Assembly (NCBI GenBank): GCA_003023745.1
Contig: PXYV01000008.1
Location: 1 to 64,000, forward strand
Length of the DNA stretch: 64,000 bases
Direction of reading: 5' to 3'
Origin: Sulfobacillus acidophilus
GTDB taxonomy: Bacteria > Bacillota > Sulfobacillia > Sulfobacillales > Sulfobacillaceae
Shown: in pieces, positions 34,050 to 40,580 of the stretch
Layout of the letters: every line of letters starts with the position of its first letter
Numbering within the stretch: the first letter of the stretch is position 1
The notes under the pieces: model-generated
Database searches by the model: none
Told to the model about the DNA's origin: nothing
What the model saw: only the letters and a program-made list of their open reading frames with translations
Program-made: the position numbers and the translations under genes

Positions 34050-35653
34050 CCGAACAACGCCACGTTATCCCAGAAAGAGAATCTGTTCTCCCCGGATTGC
34101 CAATTAATGCTAGTTATAGTAATATATGCATATTCATCTTTGAATGGGAGGGAGTTGCCACGACCCCTCGTATCGCCGTATCTCAGGGCCCGTATATCCG
34201 CGACCTCGACGCCGCCTTAATTCGCTGTTTCGAACATTTGCGACACGCGGCTAGCCGCGGCGTAGACATTATGGTTTTCCCAGAATGGTTTTTGGGACTC
34301 AACCCCGTAGACGTCCTGCCCAATCGCTACACGGAGCGCATCAGTCGCGTCGCCCGCGAATTGAACGTGATGGTCATTGCCGGTAGCATTCGGGCACTGG
34401 AACCCGATACGGGCAGGAAGCAACAACGCTCCCTGGTCATCGAGTCGGATGGGACGCTAGTGGGATCGCACGCCAAACTACTCTTTCATCCCACTGAACG
34501 TCCTTGGTTTGAGCCCGGTGTCGGCGTTTTTGCTATTGCCAGTCGCTGGGGTCGAATTATTGTGTTGCCCGGCCTCGACGCATTAGACCCCGAGATCTGG
34601 CATAGTGCTCGAGAACTCACACCCGATTTGGTCGTCATGGCTGCTAATCCTCGGACCCTTAGCGAACGCAACGCCGCGCAGGAGCTGACGATTCAACGCA
34701 GCCAAGAAATCGATGGAACAGTGGTTTTGGCTCCACTTTTAGGGCGGTTTTCAGGTTCTTCGTACGTTGGTGGTGCCCTGATTGCCCATCAAGGCCGGAT
34801 GCTAGGCATGGCCGATGACCAGGAAACGGTTCTCATTGGGGGAGATCCTGAGGCCCCCTTAATTCAATTAGGAACCACGGACGCTACCGCGTATTTGCCT
34901 TTAACTCCTCCTCTCGAGGGATCCCTCGATGTGACGCGTTCGATGGGTCCCCAGGCCGAGAGGCGAGTATTGGTCGACTGGGGCATGATGGCGGCCACGG
35001 ACGTCCTCAACGTTGTAGAAGAGTTGTTCCATGTGATAAGAGACAATCCCCGCTGGACGGCGCTGGTGCCAGCCCGGCCAGGTGCCTCCGCACACTTGCG
35101 GCAATGGCTGGACCGCGGAGCGGCTGGCGCATTCGCGTACCCGGGATTGGAACGGCACTTCCCCTGGTCCGATGCAATCCGTCAACTGGGCCGGGAACTG
35201 AGCAAGACGCCCAAACCGCTCTTGGTCCACAGTGGTCCAGGCCCAGCCCCGCTACGATTCGATAGTCCGGCTCTATGGGATGAATTTCTCATGGAATTCC
35301 CGGCGGTTCCCGTGATTTTCCAGTCGATGGGCCAACGCCCGCCTTACATCGAGCAAGCTTTCGTCCTGGCAGAACGTCATCCACAAGTCCAGCTCGAAAC
35401 CTCCCGCGTCCCGATTGGAGCAATCAAAGAGGCGCTTGGCACGGTCGGAGCCGATCGCCTTTTGTTTGGCAGTGGCGGCCTGGCCCAGGACTTTCAGCAG
35501 GAATGGGAAAAGCTGGCGCATCTGGAGTCAGAGATATCACCCGAGCTATTTCAAAAAATTGTTAACCTCAATGCCCGCCACCTCTTCTTTCACGTGCAAG
35601 CACCCGATCGGCGCACACAAAGTAAAGTCAGATCTTTTCGACTGCCCAGCTAA
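34028..35653 (+). CDS. Degenerate nitrilase domain fused to a degenerate amidohydrolase-2 barrel
   Basis: Residues about 45-290 form a nitrilase fold with Glu (MVFPEWFLG) and Lys (SHAKLLFHPTERPW) kept, but the catalytic Cys region reads IIVLPGLDALDPEIW, with Gly where Cys is expected. From about residue 300 a TIM-barrel like amidohydrolase family 2 follows: VLVDWGMMAATD stands where the HxH metal pair should be, LLVHSG keeps one His, and LLFGSGGLAQ has Gly where the metal-binding Asp should be. Both halves therefore look inactive. 541 residues from GTG 34028, which overlaps the upstream gene and has no ribosome binding site. A promoter and GGGAGGGAG lie inside this leader, so the true start may be near 34160. 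Confidence 0.7.
   Translation: MGLFHDLTEQRHVIPERESVLPGLPINASYSNICIFIFEWEGVATTPRIAVSQGPYIRDLDAALIRCFEHLRHAASRGVDIMVFPEWFLGLNPVDVLPNRYTERISRVARELNVMVIAGSIRALEPDTGRKQQRSLVIESDGTLVGSHAKLLFHPTERPWFEPGVGVFAIASRWGRIIVLPGLDALDPEIWHSARELTPDLVVMAANPRTLSERNAAQELTIQRSQEIDGTVVLAPLLGRFSGSSYVGGALIAHQGRMLGMADDQETVLIGGDPEAPLIQLGTTDATAYLPLTPPLEGSLDVTRSMGPQAERRVLVDWGMMAATDVLNVVEELFHVIRDNPRWTALVPARPGASAHLRQWLDRGAAGAFAYPGLERHFPWSDAIRQLGRELSKTPKPLLVHSGPGPAPLRFDSPALWDEFLMEFPAVPVIFQSMGQRPPYIEQAFVLAERHPQVQLETSRVPIGAIKEALGTVGADRLLFGSGGLAQDFQQEWEKLAHLESEISPELFQKIVNLNARHLFFHVQAPDRRTQSKVRSFRLPS
34097..34125 (+). promoter_or_regulatory. Promoter inside the 5' part of the nitrilase-amidohydrolase ORF
   Basis: TTGCCA (34097-34102) and TAATAT (34120-34125) are 17 bp apart, in a locally AT-rich patch. 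The GGGAGGGAG at 34146-34154 follows the likely transcript start by about 14 nt. This argues that translation begins after it, not at GTG 34028. Confidence 0.55.
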
Positions 35654-35745
35654 CCTCCAGGGTCGCCCCGAACCCGGCCGGCGAGAAAATTGCCGCCGCA
35701 CCCATCACCTGCTACAATGGTGTCATCAGGGCTTTAACCCGGAGA

Positions 35746-36510
35746 TTGGTTAGGTCAGCGTCTAGTGGAGTTTGTGCCCTGTCTGGGCGTGGCAAATCCC
35801 TCATTTCTTTGTCGGGCGCACACGAAATACTTCAATCACTTTCTGTTGGTCTTGATCGTACCATTGCAGGATTCCGACCACAGCTAAACGAGCCGAAGGA
35901 GGGTTTTACGTCGAACACTATTGCACCAGCCGACAAAATTCCTGTCGTTGACCTCGGCGGTCGGCGCTTAACCCCTTGCAGTCCGGAAAAAGCTCAACAA
36001 AACGTGCAGGACGGATTGGCGATCTTACGGAATGATGGCGTATTGCAACTGAACTATCGGCCCTTGGCACATCGCCGCATCTACCGTCAGGTACAACAGC
36101 GTGACGGATGGATTTGTGGCTGGTGTCAAGGACCCGGATCGACTCTCGATCATGTAATCCCCATTTGCTGGGGAGGACAAACCATACCGGAAAATTGCGT
36201 GATTGCCTGTCGATCATGCAATCACAGTCGCAACAACGCGTTGCCCTCAACGTTCATTCGCTGGACAGGGCTAAAGCCCAGCCATCCCGTCATCCGCCAT
36301 ATTCTCACCCATGAGTCAGCCATCCTGGACCGTGCCCAACAATCCTTGGCATCCCGCCCGTTATCGTCATGCGTCAGCCGTGAAGAGGCGCAAATTTGGA
36401 TCGCCTTTCACACAAATCCCATCGAGCGAGTCCAACCTACACCGGTGGAAGAACCGCTAACGCGCGTGAAAAACGAGACCCGCGCCTTTAGCGAATACTT
36501 TGTGCCGTAA
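35746..36510 (+). CDS. HNH endonuclease with RRXRR-like N-terminal domain
   Basis: The HNH fold is clear: RRIYRQVQQRDGWICGWCQG, STLDHVIPICWGG, then NCVIACRSCNHSRNN, with paired Cys for a structural zinc and the DH of the active site. Before it lies KIPVVDLGGRRLTPCSPEKA, similar to the RRXRR domain that precedes HNH nucleases in some proteins. The first 54 residues of the listed ORF match nothing. GAAGGAGGG at 35895-35903 sits 4 nt before an in-frame ACG at 35908, which may be the real start region; TTG 35746 has no good site. Such proteins occur in mobile DNA and defence settings; the role here is unknown. Confidence 0.72.
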   Translation: MVRSASSGVCALSGRGKSLISLSGAHEILQSLSVGLDRTIAGFRPQLNEPKEGFTSNTIAPADKIPVVDLGGRRLTPCSPEKAQQNVQDGLAILRNDGVLQLNYRPLAHRRIYRQVQQRDGWICGWCQGPGSTLDHVIPICWGGQTIPENCVIACRSCNHSRNNALPSTFIRWTGLKPSHPVIRHILTHESAILDRAQQSLASRPLSSCVSREEAQIWIAFHTNPIERVQPTPVEEPLTRVKNETRAFSEYFVP

Positions 36511-36599
36511 ATGTTGCTCGACGGCCTAGATTGTGCCCGGCCTCAGCAAAGTAGACATTGCCCGCGCCCACCCGATCGGCCCATCGTCAGAAAGCGTCT

Positions 36600-38270
36600 T
36601 TACATTTCTTGTGGCTGTTCAATCCCCATTAACTGCAACCCCCGCGTATTCACCGCTAGGACGGCCTCAATCAAGGCTAGGCGCGCTTGACGCAGGGATG
36701 GCTGTGCGTCCAAAATCCGGCCAACGCGATAAAAAGCGTGAAAGGCCGCCGCCAAGGACATTAAATAGCGCGGCAAATGCTGCGGGGCGCGTTCCTTGGC
36801 GACCCTCATCAAGACATCCGGAAAGCGAGCCAACAACATGATCAATTCTCGCTCTTCGGCTAGGGTTAGCAGTCCTAGGTCCAGAGGAACCGGATCGAGT
36901 CCCGACTCGCGCCACTGTCGCAGAATGCTGTGAATCCGGGCGCCGGCATACTGGACGTAATAGACGGGGTTTTCTGACCCCCGCAGCACCGCCAAATTCA
37001 AGTCAAAGTCCATCGGTGTCTGCGGTGCGCGTTCGAGAAAGAAAAAGCGCGTCGGATCGACCCCCGCTTCGGCGATCAGATCCTCCAACGGGACAAAATT
37101 GCCACCGCGCTTAGACATACGGACCAATTCCTGCCCCCGCATCAGCCGCACCAACTGCACGATCATGATTTCTAACCGGTCGGGCGGATACCCTAATGCC
37201 TGCACAACGGCTCGCATGCGGCTGACATAGCCGTGGTGGTCCGGGCCCAAAAGGTCAATCACGTAATCAAAGCCACGGTCAAACTTCCCCGCGTGGTAGG
37301 CGGCATCAGGGACAAAGTAGGTAAATGTTCCGTCCGACTTAATCATGACGCGATCTTTGTCATCTCCAAAGCGCGTCGATTGAAACCAAGTCGCACCATC
37401 TTGTTCCAGGACGCAGCCACGTTCAGCCAGGCGATCAATAATCGCTTGCGGTCCACCGGATTCTCTAAGCTTCCGTTCGGAAAACCAACTGTCAAAGACC
37501 ACCCCGAAGCGTTTCAGCACTTGCTCATGACTTTGGCGGATTCGTTCCGCCGCCCAGACGCCCAAATCCGGCCAATCGCTTTCGCCCAGGCGCGACGCCT
37601 CCAGGCCGGGATGCTCATCGCGATAGACGGCCGCTAACCCCTTCACATAGTCGCCCGGATACACGTTGTCCGGCCATGTGGATTCCACATCCTCGCCGTC
37701 CAATTCCAACAGCCTGAGCGCGAGCGCATGGCCCAGCGTGGCGATTTGATTACCGGCGTCATTGACATAAAATTCCCGGGTCACGCGATAACCAGATGCT
37801 TGCATGACACGCGCCAAGGTATCTCCGACGGCCGCGGCTCGCCCACTCACCACCACCATCGGACCTGTCGGATTAGCGGAAACATATTCTAGTAAAACCC
37901 GTTGACCGTGACCGACGTTGGTATTGCCATATTCCGCCGGATTATTGGAGATCTGGTCAATGACTAAGGCCATCCAGGGCGTATCCAGCGTAAAATTGAG
38001 GAAGCCCGGACCGGCAATCTCGTAGGAGGCGACAGCCGGCACCTTGGACCACTCGGATTCCAGTTCTTGCAAAAGCTCGTGTGGGGAGCGTCGCATGCGA
38101 CCGGCCACCTTCAGCGCAAAGCTGGTCGCCAGGTCTCCATGTCCGGGCTCCGTCGGCACTTCAACCTGAACCAAAGGCACAAGTTCTTCGTAGCCCTGAC
38201 GCGCCAAAAATTCCTCAATGACGGCGGCAATTGCCTGGCGCGCCTCCTCCATCCTCGACCACGCTGACAT
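36600..38270 (-). CDS. argS: Arginyl-tRNA synthetase with degenerate HIGH motif
   Basis: Charges tRNA-Arg with arginine. The N-terminal Add-1-like domain leads into EYVSANPTGPMVVVSGRAAA, in the place of the usual NPTGPLHVGHGR: both HIGH histidines are absent. The rest is conserved: REFYVNDAGNQI, the KMSKS-loop RMSKRGGNFVPL, and an anticodon-binding domain with YVQYAGARIHSILR. About 556 residues. The ORF track begins 41 residues early; the ATG at 38270 follows TAGGAGGTG, which overlaps the speB stop. Last gene of the polyamine operon. As the only argS in view, and otherwise intact, it is probably functional and a natural variant. Confidence 0.92.
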   Translation of the reverse strand: MSAWSRMEEARQAIAAVIEEFLARQGYEELVPLVQVEVPTEPGHGDLATSFALKVAGRMRRSPHELLQELESEWSKVPAVASYEIAGPGFLNFTLDTPWMALVIDQISNNPAEYGNTNVGHGQRVLLEYVSANPTGPMVVVSGRAAAVGDTLARVMQASGYRVTREFYVNDAGNQIATLGHALALRLLELDGEDVESTWPDNVYPGDYVKGLAAVYRDEHPGLEASRLGESDWPDLGVWAAERIRQSHEQVLKRFGVVFDSWFSERKLRESGGPQAIIDRLAERGCVLEQDGATWFQSTRFGDDKDRVMIKSDGTFTYFVPDAAYHAGKFDRGFDYVIDLLGPDHHGYVSRMRAVVQALGYPPDRLEIMIVQLVRLMRGQELVRMSKRGGNFVPLEDLIAEAGVDPTRFFFLERAPQTPMDFDLNLAVLRGSENPVYYVQYAGARIHSILRQWRESGLDPVPLDLGLLTLAEERELIMLLARFPDVLMRVAKERAPQHLPRYLMSLAAAFHAFYRVGRILDAQPSLRQARLALIEAVLAVNTRGLQLMGIEQPQEM

Positions 38271-38280
38271 TGCGCACCTC

Positions 38281-39138
38281 CTAACGATAAATTGACAACA
38301 GCGCTTGCCGCACAATCTTCGCAGCCAATATCGCCGATCGCTGCGACATGTCGGGAACGGGCATTGTTTCCACCACATCCAATCCCACGACATCTAATTG
38401 AGACAACAGGGTAATGGCCTCGAAAATCTCCGCCGATGATACCCCTCCCGGTTCGGGTGTGCCGGTGCCCGGCATAAACGCCGGATCCATCACATCGACA
38501 TCGATGGTGACATAGACTGGTCGATCTTTTAACTCATTTAATGTTTGGGAAAGCGGCTTCAACACCTCGTGCGGGTAAAAGTGCGCATGCGAGCGGGCGT
38601 ACTGCACCTCCTCGCGCGTGGCCGAGCGAATCCCGTATTGATACAGATGGCCCGGCATCAAACATTCGCAGACGCGCCGCAAAACGGTCGCATGAGACAA
38701 CCGCTCCCCAAGATAGGCGTCGCGCAAATCCGCGTGCGCGTCCCAATGAATCACCGTCAAATCCGGGATTTGACGCGCCAGCGCCTGCACCAATGGCAAA
38801 GTGACGAGATGCTCACCTCCGCAGGCGACAAAACGACGCTGCTCAGAACAGATTTCGGCAGCCGTCGCCTCAATCCGGTGCAAGCTTTCTGCCACGTTGC
38901 CAAACGGCAGATCAAGATCGCCAGCATCCATTACCTCAAGGTCTTCCAAGTCCCGGTCTAATGCCAACGAATACGTTTCCAAGGCATAAGAGGCTTCCCG
39001 CACGCGCGCCGGCGCAAATCGAGACCCCGGTTGAAACGATGCTGTGAAATCCATCGGAATGCCGAAGTACACCCAACGGGCCGTGTCCCAGTCGGCGTTC
39101 AACCCTAAAAAGCGATCCGTGCGCGTTAGCCATCGCAT
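38281..39138 (-). CDS. speB: Agmatinase / aminopropylagmatine ureohydrolase
   Basis: Ureohydrolase with a two-manganese centre: ligands in VACGGEHLVTLP, IHWDAHADLRD and TIDVDVMDPAFMPGTGTPEP. It removes urea from agmatine to give putrescine, or from N1-aminopropylagmatine to give spermidine. 285 residues. Its ATG overlaps the end of speE by 13 nt. Sequence alone does not tell which guanidine it prefers; the gene order favours the second in a thermophile (inference). Confidence 0.93.
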   Translation of the reverse strand: MRWLTRTDRFLGLNADWDTARWVYFGIPMDFTASFQPGSRFAPARVREASYALETYSLALDRDLEDLEVMDAGDLDLPFGNVAESLHRIEATAAEICSEQRRFVACGGEHLVTLPLVQALARQIPDLTVIHWDAHADLRDAYLGERLSHATVLRRVCECLMPGHLYQYGIRSATREEVQYARSHAHFYPHEVLKPLSQTLNELKDRPVYVTIDVDVMDPAFMPGTGTPEPGGVSSAEIFEAITLLSQLDVVGLDVVETMPVPDMSQRSAILAAKIVRQALLSIYR

Positions 39139-39977
39139 GTCATGAACTCCTCAACAAAGCGCGGCAACACAAACGCCGCCGATTGAATGTGAGGCGTCCA
39201 GTATCGCGTGGCAATCTTTGTCGTCAGATAACGCGCATGGGGCTCGGGCAGATGCTGCGACGCCATTAAAAAGCTCCATAGGCCGCTGGGATAGGTGGGG
39301 ATGGCGGCCAAATAAAGACGCACGTGAGAAAATGCCGTGCGCATACCATTAGCCATCTGCTTGATGAGCGCTTGATGCAAGTAAGGGGATTCTGACTGCG
39401 CCACCAAAATCCCTCCTGGCGCCAGCGCCTCTGCAATGGATTGATAAAAATCGGGCGAAAATAGACCGGTTGCCGGTCCGACTGGATCCGTCGAGTCCAC
39501 AATAATGAGGTCATAGTCGCGCGCTTGCCGCACCCACTCAATGCCGTCAGCGAGATGCACCTGAGCTCGGGGATCGTCCAGCGCACAGGAGATCTCGGGG
39601 AAAAATTGCCGTGCCGCGCTGACGACCCGGCCGTCAATCTCCACCAAATGGGCTTCCTGAACCGATGCGTGCTTCAAGATTTCACGGATTGAACCCCCGT
39701 CGCCTCCCCCAATGACAGCCACCTTTTTGGGGGCAGCCATCATAAATAAGGGAACGTGCGTAATCATCTCGTGATAGACAAATTCGTCGCCTTGGGTGGT
39801 CTGAACCGCTCCATCCAAAGCTAACAGCCGTCCGTACGTCTCGGTGCGCACCACCAGAACATCTTGAAACGGACTTTTTTCGTGCAACAAAATCTCATCT
39901 ATCCTAAAGCCCAGATTCAGTGAATCGGTTTGATACTCGGTAAACCAGCTTTGTGGGTTGTGCCGCGCTAGTACCAC
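39126..39977 (-). CDS. speE: Spermidine synthase family aminopropyltransferase
   Basis: Transfers aminopropyl from decarboxylated S-adenosylmethionine to a diamine or agmatine. The binding motifs are QTTQGDEFVYHEMITHVPLF, VAVIGGGDGGSIREIL and DLIIVDSTDPVGPATGLFS. About 283 residues. The ORF track begins at ATG 40001, but GGGGGTGG precedes the GTG at 39977, which yields a normal N-terminus and overlaps the decarboxylase by 10 nt. The donor-making AdoMet decarboxylase gene is not in the window. Confidence 0.93.
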   Translation of the reverse strand: MVLARHNPQSWFTEYQTDSLNLGFRIDEILLHEKSPFQDVLVVRTETYGRLLALDGAVQTTQGDEFVYHEMITHVPLFMMAAPKKVAVIGGGDGGSIREILKHASVQEAHLVEIDGRVVSAARQFFPEISCALDDPRAQVHLADGIEWVRQARDYDLIIVDSTDPVGPATGLFSPDFYQSIAEALAPGGILVAQSESPYLHQALIKQMANGMRTAFSHVRLYLAAIPTYPSGLWSFLMASQHLPEPHARYLTTKIATRYWTPHIQSAAFVLPRFVEEFMTCDG

Positions 39978-40429
39978 AACGCCACCCCCGCAAAGGCGCA
40001 TCCAATCGATTGCACCCGATGCTCAACCGCTCGCACAATAATCCGCGCTGGTTGACGTTCCCGCTGCCTTAAGGCATTTCTCGCCATCGTTTCAACCGTG
40101 TGCGCGGCTTCTTCGCGTGAACAACGGCCCGAAAACTCCATAATCACACCACACTCATCGTCAGCACCCAGCCCCACCGCCACTGCGGCCGCAATCACCA
40201 GGCCTGGCTCATCGGCACTGATGCTGCCGTAAGCCGTCGGCACCAGACTACCCGGTGCCACTTCCAAAATGGCCACTTCTTGTGCTTTGGGAGGCAGAAT
40301 CGAACTAACCCGCAACAAGTTGAGATTACCAATGCCCGCGACCAACAGCGCATTGTCAAAGGCGTTTAAATGACTAGGCCCCTCGGCCGATCCGGCCACG
40401 ACCGTAAATTTGCTCGGAGTCGGTAACAC
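39968..40429 (-). CDS. Pyruvoyl-dependent arginine decarboxylase
   Basis: Converts arginine to agmatine using a self-made pyruvoyl group. The proenzyme cuts itself between two serines (Ser42-Ser43) in LLRVSSILPPKA, matching the family motif; LNAFDNALLVAGIGNLNLLR precedes it. The C-terminal half carries CGVIMEFSGRCSREEA. 153 residues, normal. GTG start after GAGGGAGG. First gene of a four-gene operon (ArgDC, speE, speB, argS) with overlaps or gaps of a few nt throughout. Confidence 0.93.
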   Translation of the reverse strand: MLPTPSKFTVVAGSAEGPSHLNAFDNALLVAGIGNLNLLRVSSILPPKAQEVAILEVAPGSLVPTAYGSISADEPGLVIAAAVAVGLGADDECGVIMEFSGRCSREEAAHTVETMARNALRQRERQPARIIVRAVEHRVQSIGCAFAGVALWY

Positions 40430-40456
40430 AACGCGCCTCCCTCGAATCCAGGTTTT

Positions 40457-40516
40457 TGTGGGGAGGGTTTCCCCACATCTTGGCTATTATAGCAAACACG
40501 CCCCCAAACACCACAA
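40457..40516 (-). promoter_or_regulatory. Polyamine-operon promoter with a 5'-terminal mRNA hairpin
   Basis: On the minus strand a perfect TATAAT lies at 40491-40486 with TTGTGG at 40516-40511, 19 bp apart. Transcription should start near 40479. There an 8-bp stem TGTGGGGA/TCCCCACA (40477-40457) would cap the mRNA 5' end, before the GAGGGAGG site of the decarboxylase gene. Such 5' hairpins can stabilise mRNA or regulate it. Confidence 0.55.
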
Positions 40517-40580
40517 AATCCATCGCAAACGACCGATAAGGCGGGAGGGTGAACGCCATACTATCGTCAAAGGAGGCGCG

